A stretch of 64,000 nucleotides of DNA from Inonotus obliquus (Eukaryota > Basidiomycota > Agaricomycetes > Hymenochaetales > Hymenochaetaceae), in the NCBI GenBank assembly GCA_032164295.1, contig JAJHTX010000005.1, positions 1,860,001-1,924,000 of the forward strand, in the 5' to 3' direction. Every line of letters starts with the position of its first letter. Position 1 is the stretch's first letter. Shown here in pieces: positions 9,051-20,352 of this stretch. The translations under genes and the position numbers were made by a program. Under the pieces are notes generated by a model, which saw nothing but the letters and a program-made list of their open reading frames with translations, was not told the DNA's origin and did not search any database.

Positions 9051-10207
9051 ATGAGCACCCTACGCGAAGTTTATGGTGAATTTGCCTTCGACCCTTACAA
9101 AGGCACGGCCTATAAGACCGAGGGAAAGGTCACACGAATTCTTCTGTTTGACCGTTCTGACCCGGCAGTCGATGGCCCCAATCTGCCGTCAGGAGACTCT
9201 GTCCCGGCGACGAGAGATCAGCCTATCAACAGCCCTGTTATTGCTGCATTCAAAGCAGCTATAGAGCAAAAGAGTGATGTAGATGTGCACGTGGTGGTGG
9301 GCATATTTCGTCTGTAACTCCAACGCGAACCTTTTCTTGACATACTGATACTGTAGCATTACCCTGGTAAAGGGGACGACCTTCTCATTCCTGAGGAAAT
9401 GTTGCCGAAGCCCACGCTTAGTGCCTTTGCCTTCATCAAAGACCTTCTCATTTCTAAGAAAAGTATGCCGAAGCCCACGCATAGCGCCTTTACCTTCACT
9501 AAAGGTAAGGACGAATTGATTCAGCAGCTCGCTGCTGGTTATCAGTATCTCTCCAAACACTGTGGGTGATGGAACACTTGTAGTTGATTTCTCTTGACAA
9601 GAAACTTGTCATAGGTATTATCGATCCAGTCAAAAAGGAAAGGGATGCGGTGTATCTCTTCGGCGATGAGGAGGGAGCACTCGTTGCCAATGCTCTGGCA
9701 CAGATGATTTTCAAGGTTTGTTCATGCGTCTTATCATTCTATTCAAATTGAATGATCCGCATAGGGTGGAATGCTTCGGAATATGTGGAGGGTTTATTTC
9801 AAGGAAAACTTTGTTGACGCATTTAAAATCGCCGCCACCAACCAGCCGGACCATTGCGCTGAAAACTTCGTGAGCTGTTGATACCGTCATCGTGAAATAA
9901 TTCTTTTTAATCGTTAACTCAGAGGTCGTTACGGGCCATGAATTTGAAAATTGATCTCCTTGGCCTGTGGTACGGCAGCTCAGTTCGCCCCCTTAATGAG
10001 GTTTCCAGCGATCCCCATTATATCAAGGAAGTGGTTGTATGCAAGAAACATACATGTAAGCCGTCATTTGTTGTGTGCTTTAATAAGAAAAGTGACCAGT
10101 TGCCAGGCAACTGTGAGGACTTGCTTAAGCATATGCTTGACGCAGTCCGTTCTTCCGAGTCAGCGGCGTCATCTCCCCTACTGGTTGTTAGAGGTGCTGA
10201 GCATTGA
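9051..10207 (+). CDS. Copy B of the unknown tandem gene family
   Basis: The start ATG at 9051 is shared with copy C, including the preceding GTTGCACCG. Exon 1 reads MSTLREVYGEFAFDP, VTRILLFDRSDP and NSPVIAAFKAAIEQKS. Exon 2 has two tandem repeats of the type DLLIPEEMLPKPTLSAFAF and then LIQQLAAGYQYLS. Later exons read VYLFGDEEGALVANALA, MWRVYFKENFVDAFKIAA and MNLKIDLLGLWYGSS, then KEVVVCKKHTCK near the end. Introns of about 40-60 bp are visible (GTTTGT...CATAG, GTGAGC...CTCAG). The intron 1 phase is not settled. An in-frame TGA at the end of exon 2 (GGGTGATGG) replaces the readable sequence of copy C, so B may be broken. No signal peptide or known domain; function unknown. Confidence 0.6.
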
Positions 10208-10220
10208 CATGCATTTATAA

Positions 10221-11477
10221 CCATCTTAAGGACGGTATGTAGAATAGTTCTCCATACAGCAAACCATCACCGATTGTTTGATTACTAGTCTTCATATTGT
10301 TAGCAGACGTATGCTCTTCTGTTGTAAAATGGTGTTATATTACGCTTGAAATGTTCACGTGCTATATACATTATTTGCTATATGTATGGTTTAAGTTACG
10401 GTCAGTTGCACATCTGCTGATTTTAAGTAGTAGCATCGAACGACGTTTTATCAGGACACATACTGCGCTCTTCAACACCAAACATCCGAACTATTTCACT
10501 CGTCAACCTCAACAACCACAACAACCAAATGCAGGTTTAGTTTTTGATACCTATAATTCTCGACAACATCCGACGTACGATGAAACCGGTATTTGAAGAT
10601 GAAACGTGGCAATAGGATTTTTAAGCAAGTCCGAATGGTGGGTATAGTAAGGGCTAGTGTCTAGGACATTCGAGGGATAGGAATCGGTATGCGATACATT
10701 CCCTGCTGGGTTCAAACCTCCTAAGTAAGCTTCGGTTGGAATCTACGTGCGAGACGGAGAGTGATGCCAATTTACCCAGTTTCACTGTATCAGGTCAATG
10801 GGCGCTCTTCGTTTTTAGCGTAAAGACCATCGTGGTCCTATCTTTAGGTATCTCACCGGGTGGCACCGATGATATATGTCTCATATAGGGCGGACAAGAA
10901 AAACATTCCTACGTTTCTTCTGCGGTTCCTTTCTCAACTTATATTGGGTTTCCCCTCACTCTCGTCATGGTACGCATCGCTTCTCTCCGTCTTTTGTCTG
11001 TTTGATGCTGAGATATCAATACCGTGTACAGTCCTGGCATCAACATCAACCAAGTCGGATTGAACTTGACTGGTGGAAGTGCTGTACGTATCATTATGCT
11101 ACATACTTTCATACCATTATTGCATTGCGGATCTTGCTGACAAAGATGCTGAAAATGAAGCCGAAGGAAAGACTCACACAATTATGTTTAGGATCGACGG
11201 CTTGGATACATGTCAATAGTTTAATGTACGTCGTTCAGAATGGCCCATCCCTCTCTCAAAATCCATGTTCACTCTACTCTTCTGCGATGTATCTTTCTCA
11301 CATATCGCAGTCGTACTCTCGCTGATCAGACTGTGACGGAAAGATGTAGGAAAAAGTAGTAGGATCTACTTAAGTACTCTGACTTAGCTGAGTGGGCATT
11401 TAGGATCTGACTGATCCTAGAATGCTTTTGGGTGGTATTTCTTGCTTCTATTGGGCTGACATATATAACGCATAGCA
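10221..11477. other. Non-coding stretch between copy B and the DUF2235 gene
   Basis: Several frames are open for 70-150 codons (for example around 10297-10596 and 10876-11325). None shows a recognisable domain, and they are crossed by AT-rich, low-complexity sequence. Upstream exons of the DUF2235 gene may lie within the last few hundred bases, but no convincing start was found. Confidence 0.35.
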
Positions 11478-12200
11478 AGTTCTGTCTAATTCCCTGTCCA
11501 CCTTCCTTCCCTACCACCGCCAGCCTTGTCATCGGGCTCTTGCCCAAACGTCTACGCATCACATTTTGCTATTGGACGGGACATCTCATAGGTAAGTAAA
11601 CTTGTGGTGCGCAACGCCTTGCCTATCATCCCCCATATGTTGTCAACATCATTGACATTACGGTTCCGTTGATGAAGTTTACGGACATTCCCCCCATCAC
11701 ACATTGTGCGGCTAAATACACTGCTCGAACAGACAAAGTTCCAAAACGTCTACTATAGAGTGAGTGGCTTGCCTTATACTTGCCCAGAATGGTTGGTAAA
11801 TACTGATAATTGATTGATTTTGCAGCCCGGTGTAGGCTCAGATGGATCTACATTTCATATATCAGTGGATGCCGCTACAGGACATTCACTCCTACGTCGG
11901 ATTGCACAGGCCCTTATATTCCTTAGTAATAACTGTGCGTGTTTCAGTTGTGTTTCTGCTCACTGTACCTTACAGAGCTACTGGGATAGATAAATTAGAC
12001 GACACCATAACAATCAAAGGATATTCACGAGGTGCTGCAATGGCCCTTCTGATATCCCGATTTATACGTATAGTGAGTAAGAAATGAGTGCAACCCCAGT
12101 CCCTCTCTAATGAAAGAACCAGATCGGAATGCTAGAACCAAACACGTCTGAAGAGGATATCGTACGGAGGATACGACAGTTGAACAACGATTTCGGCTGA
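11478..12200 (+). CDS. DUF2235 (alpha/beta-hydrolase-like, Tle1-type) protein, 5' end unresolved
   Basis: Five segments join in frame with consensus splice signals: to 11591, 11678-11759, 11826-11934, 11978-12072 and about 12122-12200. They read HHILLLDGTSH, HIVRLNTLLEQTKFQNVYYR, PGVGSDGST, AQALIFLSNN and TITIKGYSRGAAMALL, then IGMLEPNTSEED. DUF2235 proteins share a FDGT-like strand, N-VRL, YYQPGIGT and the nucleophile elbow G-F-S-R-G-A, here GYSRGA. The family includes fungal proteins resembling bacterial Tle1 phospholipases. The chain stops soon after the elbow, shorter than a full hydrolase, so the gene may be truncated or have further exons. No start Met was found upstream of 11478. Confidence 0.6.
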
Positions 12201-12593
12201 CCGATCGCATTCAGTACGTATTTTTATTTTGTTTTCCTTATGACTTCCGATACTTATTTGTTGTCCTTAACAGAAAGCTCAATCAAGAGCCCCAAATGTC
12301 CTCGTGGATCAATTAATTCTGTTGTGCGTGCCCTTTAATTACAGCTTGCTAGCCCATTTACCAAGCTATTACATTTAGTGATCCCGTTGCAGCTTCTATT
12401 TCAGTCGGGCGCTCGCACAATTTGTGACCGTGATCGCGTTGTGGACCGATTACTATGCCTGGTCTACGTGATCGACGTTAAATATCCACAAACATGTCTC
12501 ACATGCAATCAGTGACATTTGTTTGCCTATATACTATAATTTAAGTCACCCTGACACCCGACCCCACACAACCATCGTACAAGTTGCACCGTT
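12201..12593. promoter_or_regulatory. Upstream region of copy C
   Basis: No gene is seen. The segment CATGTCTCACATG near 12494 is also found upstream of copy B at about 9000, and the last bases before the ATG (AAGTTGCACCG) are the same in both copies. The shared flank suggests conserved promoter elements or the edge of the duplicated unit. Confidence 0.4.
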
Positions 12594-13696
12594 ATGAGCA
12601 CCCTACGCGAAGTTTATGGTGAATTTGCCTTCGACCCTTACGACGGCACCACCTACAGAACCGACGGAAAGGATTGTATCACACGAATCATTCTGTTTGA
12701 CCGTTCTGACCCGCCGTCAGGAGGTTCTGTCCCGGCGACGAGAGATCAGCCTATCAACAGCCCTGTTATTGCTGCATTCAAAGCAGCTATAGAGCAAAAG
12801 AGTAACGTAGTAGATGTGCATGTGGTGGTGGGCAGATTGCATCTGTAACTCCAACGTGAACCTTTTCTTGACATACTGATACTGTAGCATTACCCTGGTA
12901 AAGGGGACGACCTTCTCATTCCTGAGGAAATGTTGCCGAAGCCCACGCTTAGTGCCTTTGCCTTCCTTAGAGACCTTCTCATTCCTAAGAAAAGTATGCC
13001 GAAGCCCACGCATAGCGCCTTCACCTTCATAAAAAATAAGGTAGAATTGATTCAGCAGCTCGCTGCTGGTTATCAGTATCTTTCCGAAAACTGTGGGCAA
13101 CAAAACACTTGTAATTGATTTCTCTTGATAAGAGTCTTTGTCATAGGGCATATCGATCCAGACAAAGAGGAAAGGGATGCGGTGTATCTCTTCGGCGATG
13201 AGGAGGGAGCACTCGTTGCCAACGCTTTGGCCTATATGGTTTTCAAGGTCTGTTCATGTGTCTTATCACTTCATCTAAATTGAATGATCCGCATAGGGTG
13301 GAATGCTCCAGGATATGTGGAGGGTTTACTTTAAAGAATACTTTGTCGAGGCATATAGTATCGCCGCCACCGACCAGCCGTACCAGTGTGCTGAAAACTT
13401 TGTGAGCTGTTGATACCGTTATCGTGAAATGATTCTTCCTGACTGTTAACTCAGAGGTCGTTTCGAGCTATGAATATGAAAATTGATCTACTTGGCTTGT
13501 GGTACGGCAGCTCAGATCGCCCCCTTAATGAGGTTTCTAGCGATCCTCATTATATCAAGGAAGTAGTTGTATGCAAGAAACACGCATGTAAGGCGTCGTT
13601 TGTTGTGTGCTCTAACAAAGAAATGACTCGTTACCAGGTGCTTACTGCGAGGTGCAAAACAAGGGCGCGATCGAGCACATGCTCGATTATGTGTAA
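12594..13696 (+). CDS. Copy C of the unknown tandem gene family (best preserved)
   Basis: Same exon series as copy B, starting MSTLREVYGEFAFDPYDG. Exon 2 reads LIPEEMLPKPTLSAFAFL, LIPKKSMPKPTHSAFTF, then ELIQQLAAGYQYLSENCG. It continues into a GTAATT...CATAG intron without the stop seen in A and B. Later exons read IDPDKEERDAVYLFGDEEGA, MWRVYFKEYFVEAYSIAA and MNMKIDLLGLWYGSSDRP. Between B and C, codon changes in exon 2 are conservative (FIKD/FLRD), which supports the frame. Near the 3' end a one-base deletion relative to copy A (AACAAAGAAATGAC against AAGAAAAATAATGAC) shifts the frame; the ancestral stop would be at 13694-13696, and the shifted frame ends at 13805. No known domain. Confidence 0.6.
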
Positions 13697-13882
13697 CTTT
13701 ATTAGGTGCATATTTTTATTAATATTTACATCATTTCAATCGTATGTATGGAAGTCTAGCATGCTGTATTATACATATACAGGAATGAGTACTGTTGATG
13801 ATTAAACTGTGTTTGGATTTGATAGAATATCATAACAGTCGAGAAGAATTAGAGAATTAGTCGCTTCAACCCGTGTCGGACT

Positions 13883-14138
13883 TTAAAGGACGTATACAAA
13901 GTCCTCATTCTGGAAATCTTTGAGGTCGTCGAACGCTTGGTCGTTCGTCTCGCCGACCTTCTCGTTCCTCTTACGAGCGAGTTGAACGGCCTCCTCAATC
14001 GTGAGGATGCTGGTGTCCACAACAGTTGATGCCTTGCCCCTCTCACGCGCTTCGCGGGCTAACGGTTGAGGAAACTTAGATAGAGAGCGGTGAATGGTAG
14101 GCCGAAGGAAAGCCTCATTGTCAATTCATGCAGCATTC
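13883..14138 (-). pseudogene. Orphan 3' exon of an unknown gene
   Basis: On the minus strand a clean coding frame reads NEAFLRPTIHRSL, then REARERGKASTVVDTSIL, then EEAVQLARKRNEKVGETNDQ and DDLKDFQNEDFVYVL before a TAA at 13883-13885. A stop just upstream and the end of BUB1 only 120 bp away leave no room for the rest of the gene, although an intron acceptor at GACAATGAG is possible. The same sequence occurs, more decayed, at 8785-8940. It is charged and helical; I do not recognise the family. Confidence 0.5.
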
Positions 14139-14259
14139 GGACGATAAGGTACAACAGTAAGTGAAAAACAGAGAATTCCAAATACAGCACAACCACAAAA
14201 AACACACGAATCCATGATACGTACGCATCAGAAACCCGAATAGCCAGTGGAAACAAACA

Positions 14260-17200
14260 TCATCTTGAACTAGAAAGAACCGATCTCTCAATCTTCTTCA
14301 AAAGCCCCTTCAGAGTGTTCGTGCTCCTACTACAATTACTCGTAAGCCATGTCTCCATCTCTTCCCTCAACGCTCCCAGCTCTGGGACTAAAGGAAGCGA
14401 TCGATCAGACCTAACCAACGTCGGGTTCAACAAAAGATCAAACAACCGAGACCACAGATCCGATTGCCAGTATCGTTTGAACTGTGACGAGAGCTTGTAT
14501 CGTACCGGATCGGTTGATGGGATGGGAACCACCGTCCCCGAGTCGAAGTACTTGCCGAACAACATGCAATAAACAATCCCCGCGAGACCGAAGTAGTCTG
14601 TTTCGTACGTCCATGGCCGGTTTTCTCGCATTTCGAGGCAGTCATAGACATCGGTTTTCCAATCGGCAATGAAAATTTGACCGGCGGGGTACATCCTCGT
14701 GTCAATCGTACGCCCGAAATCGATCATCCTGATCCCTTTGTATTTCCAGCCACCTTCACCTGTAGGTTGATACATTCCCGACCACGCATTCGAACCACCC
14801 GGCACCTCTTCCAGACGCAAAAGACAGTTGTCAATCTTCAAATCGCCATGGATGAATCCGATACTGTGCAGGCTCTCGACGAACTTGATCAACTCGATTG
14901 CAAAGAACATAACAAGCAATTCGTCCAAGCAAGCACCTTGGTGTAGGACACCTGCGTCACCTGCGTGGTTGATCACGTCTAGGAGTGTCCCTTGGTTGCA
15001 AAGATCGAGAACGAGGTAGCTTTCGTCCTTGAAAGCATATAATGCGTGCGGATATATCACAGATTCTCCTCGTGGTTCAGGTAGCACACTATGCAACCGC
15101 CGTAGTATATGAAATTCCCAAATGTTCCGCGGCTTAACCACTTTGAGCGCGAAGAAGTTGGAGTCCTCTTCGTCTGACTCTTCGTCCAAATCCATGTCAT
15201 CGTCGTCAGTTTCAGCGTCAGGTTGGATGACTTTTGCCTTGAATACCGCACCAAAACCTCCTTCGCCTAACTTATCTGAGATCAGGAACGCCTGATCTGG
15301 AAGCTGAAGTCGGAAAGACTCTGCGCCGTCCGAAGATCGAGAGGAGGTCGATCGCCCACTGCCGCGTCGTACGTGCTTGTTCGCGAATTTTTGTAGGCTG
15401 TCAAATTTGTCTGATACTTCTGTCCTCAAGTCGTAGAAGTCTGGTTCCGGTGGGATGAGCGAAAGTAACGTGGTGAGGATGTGAGGATCCGAAGGATTAC
15501 AAGGATTTGGTGGCTTGAATGATGAGGCCACAGCTAACGTGTCAGCAAGCGACAGAGCACCAGTCCGCTCTACGAGCTCTTTATCCTCTTCTCTTGTCTC
15601 TTCCGGAGGCGGGCTATCCTCCTCCTCGATGTCAATAACCCCATTCATCGCCTCATCTTTCTTTTTCTCCTCCAGTTCATTCTCTCGCAGCTCTCGTGCA
15701 AGTTTCTCCGCAGCCAAAGCAGCATCTCGGCTATGACTCGGGAAATCCTTGTCCAAGACGGGCTCCTTTGTATGCGACGGTGTCCCCAGGAAAGTACGTT
15801 GGGTCATCGTACACTCGAAGGTCCGCTCCGCGATCGGAGTCAAGACATCAAATCGCCCGAATCTTCCACCCATGGGCAAGTTGTGTGGCTCATCATCATC
15901 GTAATAACAATCGCCTTCTTGCGGCTCGTCAGAGGGTGACTCCGACTCAAAGTCGTCACCGTACTCCTCAATCTCCTCTTCGATCTCCGGTTCGATCTCC
16001 GGTTCGGGTTCCAATTCTGGATCTACTTCACATTCTGGGTCTGATTCTGCTTCATGGCGCGGCTCCGCCCCAGCAGGCTCTAGAGGCGGTCTCCTAGCAA
16101 AAGGGGGCTCCTTCGGGCGAAATATGTGCTGTGGTACCGACGTACTGCGTTGAAATAACGGCACATTCTTGTTCTCATCTTGATTATTCTTGTTCTCATC
16201 CTGAGAAGTCCGTGTTATGGCTGATTCAAGCCCTGAGAACGGCCTGGAGCCCTTCGAACGAGAAAACACCGGGCCAAATATATCGGGCCGTTGCAAGCTA
16301 GTTTGCGTCTTCGTATTGCTGAAGATACTGGGTCGATCCTCCTGGGTTGGCTTCGGTTGTAGAGCCATTCTGCCTTTATCAGTTTTACTACGAGGTTTGA
16401 ACACCGGGCCGAAAATGTTCTCCGGCCTCGAGTTTTCGCCGACAGGTTTTTCGGGTTGGCTCTCTGCTTTCTCTTCCTGCTGCTCTTCCTGTTCATTTTC
16501 CTGTCTTAGAATTGGCGCAGTAGATGGGATCTCCTTGAGGGCCAGGCCCTTGCGGGGCTTAGGCGTGACGCGAGGGGTTATTCCCGCGTTCTCGTCCACG
16601 AATGGCTTGAACTATGCGCCGAATCAGAGGCAATAGACAGAATGGTCCTGTAATACACTCACCTTCACTGGCGCTGGTCCCGGCGTTACATTCTCCTTCC
16701 TGTCACCTTCGTCGGGATCGATATAGGGCTGGAAAGCTAGTAATACACGCGCTAGTTAGACAATCAATTCGAGGCATGGAAGCGCATTGAATACATACGT
16801 GCTGATCCGAACGGGGTCCGATCAGCCTCATTCTCATTCAGAGTACGCCGCGGTTGTGGTGCAGCAAGTTCGAGTTTCTTGATCGGCGCAAATTTGGTCC
16901 CGACGGCAAGTTTCGCAGTCCTGATTGTCCTATCCGGAGAGTTATACATCCCATATACGTCTCTCAAAGCTTCTTTCGTATTCAGCGTCACCGTCGGACC
17001 ATCAGCCAACTGAGCCGTCATGTTCAGATTCAGGTGCATATTGTTCGTCCGTGTCGCTTGTCGGGTGCCTTCGTCCTTCAAGTTGACAGTCGCCTCCTTG
17101 GCACGAGGAGCTTGATGACGCGCCCCAAGTTCAGATGGTGATGGCGGGTCCCACTTCTTGCCGAGTAACCCAAGAGATGCAGCTCGAGCTTCCTGGATGC

Positions 17201-18135
17201 AGAATTCTTGCCCTTCTTTGAACAGCAGAGACATGTCGATCTGATATTTCTCATCTCTCTTTCCCGGCGCCGGCGGTGCGGTCAACACAGCCTTCATGTG
17301 CGCGTACGGATCCGAGCTCCTCTTCTCCAGCTCTTCCTTTTTAACCGGGGACTCTGGTGTTGCGACAGTGTCGTCTTCTTTCGGTGCAGCACTGATGGTG
17401 ATTCCATTTGACCGTTTACTAGTGAAGTTCCTAAGCGGGTTGCGATATAGTTTTGCGCCAAGCGACGAGCTCTAATGACACAGCTATGTGAATCGGTTTC
17501 TGTTATTCAAAGGGATAGCACCGACCAACCTCGCCTGGTGGGATATACGGTGGTTTCCGAGAAGGCTTTAACGTATTCTTGGATTCGACGCGTCCTTTAA
17601 ACTCGCGATATCTTGCTTTCAATCGATCAGCACCCCGTTTACTTTTCTGGATCCCAAGACGATACGCCTGTTCCGCCTCTCGCAACCTGAGCAGCACATT
17701 CGCTCGCAATTCAGCTTCCAATTGCGCCTTGCATCGCTAGCTGTTCAACACGCACCTATCCTGAGTTTCCAATGAGGTTGCATAATCCTCATACAGCTGC
17801 GCATTCTTCGCACCAATCTCAGTCTTTAGCAAGTACACAAAGACAACGTCGGGTTTGTCGACGAGCCGCGCATATGTGAGCCACAGTTTCACGTAGCGCA
17901 CGTCGTTCTTGTAGTCAGGGTCATCTTTACGTGAGCGAACAGCCTCTTCTAGGACTGTGAGAAGCTCGAGGTCGAATGGTCCGTGCGGCATAGTCTGCGC
18001 ATGCTGCGTGAGCCATTCGACATACCGCTCGTACGGTGCAAGGGCATCGTCGTCGTCCGCCGCTATCTGCTCACGAAGCTGTTTACGTTCTTTCTCGATG
18101 AGCTCCAATTGTTCCTTTGAGGACGATGCATCCAT
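14260..18135 (-). CDS. BUB1: BUB1-type spindle-assembly checkpoint kinase
   Basis: Exon 1 (18135-17756) begins MDASSSKEQLELIEKER and holds the Mad3/BUB1 homology region (PYERYVEWLTQHAQ, VKLWLTYARLVDKPD, LYEDYATSLETQD). A 69 bp intron (17755-17687) joins it to LREAEQAYRLGIQKSKRG. Further exons carry a BubR1-like EFCIQEARAASLGLL and a KEN box (DRKENVTP, about 16690). A long exon (16599-14260) then contains an acidic linker and the C-terminal kinase domain: LGEGGFGAVFKA glycine loop, FFALKVVKP lysine, FIHGDLKIDNCLL catalytic loop and MIDFGRTID metal-binding loop. Bub1 acts at kinetochores, phosphorylating histone H2A and recruiting checkpoint proteins. The N-terminal Mad3 region plus a complete kinase points to Bub1 rather than Mad3. 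Short acidic stretches interrupt the kinase N-lobe (DDDDMDLDEESDEED). Confidence 0.92.
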
Positions 18136-18401
18136 CTCTATGCAAAGAGGTTCTAAAGGCGGTTAGGAGAAGAGAATTTGGTCACCAAACGCCCCCGTTA
18201 CTGCAGCACGCTTGAACTCGGCTACCACGTGATCGCAACACGTTTATATCGCGGGAATTGCCAGGGTTTTTCACATTCCGACCAAGAAAGACGCAGCGCA
18301 GCGCAAAATAGAATCTTCTTGTGCAGCTTTATTATAAACATGTGATGTGTGCAAATAGTTTAAACTGAATAATTCGTGCAGCGCATCTGAACTCTACCAC
18401 G

Positions 18402-19565
18402 TTATGCTTTCAATACCGCCCATTCCAAGAGCGCATCTTCGCCAGCTTTCTCTTTGATGAGTCCCTGTGCGAGCGTCCACAAATTCTCTGCTAGCTGGTC
18501 ATCCTGAGCCTGCTTAGTTTCGCCACCAACGGTTCCAGGGTCAGTGACATAAACGCCTTGTAGGTTCTTTTCCTCGACCTCGGGGCTCGTTGCAGCCCAC
18601 AGAGTACTCAGACTGCCCTGTTCTGGCGACCTCATGAAGGGAACTGTAACAGCCTTCAAGACGCTACCAGTCTTCTCGCCATATGCGTCTTTGAACTGGT
18701 TTTGCTGCTCGGTGTGCACAGCACCTGGATGGGTTGCTAGGGCGTAGATGCGAGAGTCTTGCTCAAGGACCCGCGATGCTAACCAACGAGTGAATAATAG
18801 ATTTGCTAGTTTGCTTCGTGCGTAGAGCGTGTTGGGACCCATCGATTCATCATTTATTTCATCAAGGGATTTAAAAGCGACAGATGATGGCGCAGTTTGA
18901 TGCAAGGAAGAAGAGAGCTGGACGATGCGCGGTGCGGGAGATTCTTTGAGCATTGCCGTCTTGCGGATCAGTGGCAGTAGCCTATTAATCAGAAGAATAT
19001 GACCGAGGTTGTTGACCTGTTTTGTTACGATCAGTGCCATAATTTGTTAAGTAGTTGCAAAGCATTACGCTGAAATGATGCTCGATGCCATCAGATGACA
19101 GCGCGTATTTGTTAACACCAACACCGGCATCAGCAACGAGCTGTACGAATTGTTGTTGGTCATGTAATCAAACTCGGTATGATTGGCATGCTTACGATGT
19201 CAAGACGGGATTCTTTTTCTGCAAGACTATCGGCCACCTTGCGGACGTTGTTGAGGTTACCGAGGTCGATCTCAACGAATTCAATGTCGGCACCTCCAGA
19301 AGTCTCTTTCTGGATCGACTCGACAGCAGCTGCTCCATTCTCGGACTTGCGCGACAAGAGCAGAACGCGAGCACGAGACACGGCCAGAGCCTTGGCCACT
19401 TCGAAGCCTATTCCTTGAGTGGCACCGGTGACAATGGCCGTCTGGGATCCCAATGAGCAGAAGAAGTGAAAGAGGAAGGGAAATGATTACCCTCCCAAGT
19501 AGATTCGGCACGTCGGTCTGGTCGAAAGTGTGCTTACCGGTGAGAGTATCAATTGCAGACTGCAT
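18402..19565 (-). CDS. Short-chain dehydrogenase/reductase (retinol-dehydrogenase-like)
   Basis: Four exons. Exon 1 starts at the ATG at 19565 (MQSAIDTLTGKHTFDQTD) and joins TAIVTGATQGIGFEVAKAL, the Rossmann T-G-x3-G-I-G cofactor motif. The next exon reads LVADAGVGVNKYALSSDG, where VADAG stands in for the usual NNAG, and splices to VNNLGHILLINRLLPL. The catalytic Y-x3-K is LYARSKLANLLF, and HPGAVHTE follows. Total size is about 340 residues, normal for the family, and there is no membrane segment. The layout resembles retinol dehydrogenase/WWOX-type SDRs acting on unknown carbonyl or alcohol substrates. It lies head-to-head with the RasGAP gene. Confidence 0.85.
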
Positions 19566-20352
19566 GGTGGAGGTGGTTTGTCTTAGAGTTGAGTATGGCT
19601 GAGAGCTTTGGAATTTATAGGAGAGTCAGCTAAGGTATTGATGACGACATAGTATATGATATCAGCAGGAGCAGTACTAGTGATCTTCAGCACCAGTACC
19701 AGTAGATACGAGAAGAAATACAGGTATCCCATACAGATACTCATTCCAGAGACAAGCAGGTACTAGCAATATTACGCTTTCAATCACCTTTTGAGCCGCT
19801 TCTTAACTTGAACGTGGCTGAAAACGTGGGTGGCACGCCTTGGATCGGCGAGAAGAGAGTGGAATAGACTTTTCGTAAAATGAAGTGGCAATCTTGAGTT
19901 CCTTAAGCTTGCGAGCATTTTACTTGAACTATTGTGGCTTTAGTACTAGCTGGTCGTGGTTGTTGTGGGTTGAGAAAGGGCAAATGACGGACGGGGGTAT
20001 TTCCATTTAAGGAGCCGAAGCCGATTAGGGCGTTAGCAACAGCGAACTCTGCTCGTCTTGCCTGTGTCCAAGCGCACTTCTCCTTCCGCAACCACATCCT
20101 TTCCAACGACACCCACTCGCCACGCCTCTTCTTGACTTCTCGCTGATCGCCACCTTCGTTTCTTGTCCTCCAAGCCCAGCGCTTCCCCAGCAGTGCTGGT
20201 CATTCTTGACCAAACCGTCCATTCCACACTCTTACACACCAAACATAGGATTCCCCGTCCCGTTCACGTTCCCAGTCCTCTATTAACCTCTTCTCGCGTT
20301 CTGCACCCGCGTCGCCTTTCAGTGTTGGTCCTTTGAACAGCATATTCCAGCC
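19566..20352. promoter_or_regulatory. Shared intergenic region between divergent SDR and RasGAP genes
   Basis: 787 bp separate the two start codons. The part next to RasGAP is pyrimidine-rich (TCTTC and CTCTTC tracts), as is usual upstream of basidiomycete housekeeping genes. No further gene is seen. Confidence 0.4.

Noticed and set aside
10620..10725. Possible tRNA suggested by GGGTTCAAACCTCC near 10710
   Set aside because: No matching acceptor or anticodon stems can be folded upstream, and no A-box consensus is present.
11934..11978. Apparent frameshift in the DUF2235 gene between the FLSNN exon and the GYSRGA exon
   Set aside because: Using the second AG of TTACAGAG as acceptor (43 bp intron) restores the frame, so no frameshift is needed.
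15696..16097. 133-codon plus-strand frame opposite the long BUB1 exon
   Set aside because: Lies wholly inside a confident minus-strand kinase exon and has no recognisable domain.
17687..17755. In-frame TAG (17737-17739) within the Mad3 homology region of BUB1, suggesting a premature stop or a 15-nt micro-intron
   Set aside because: A normal 69 bp intron with GTGCGT donor and CTCAG acceptor covers the TAG. It joins LETQD to LREAEQAYRLGI, which is the expected family sequence.
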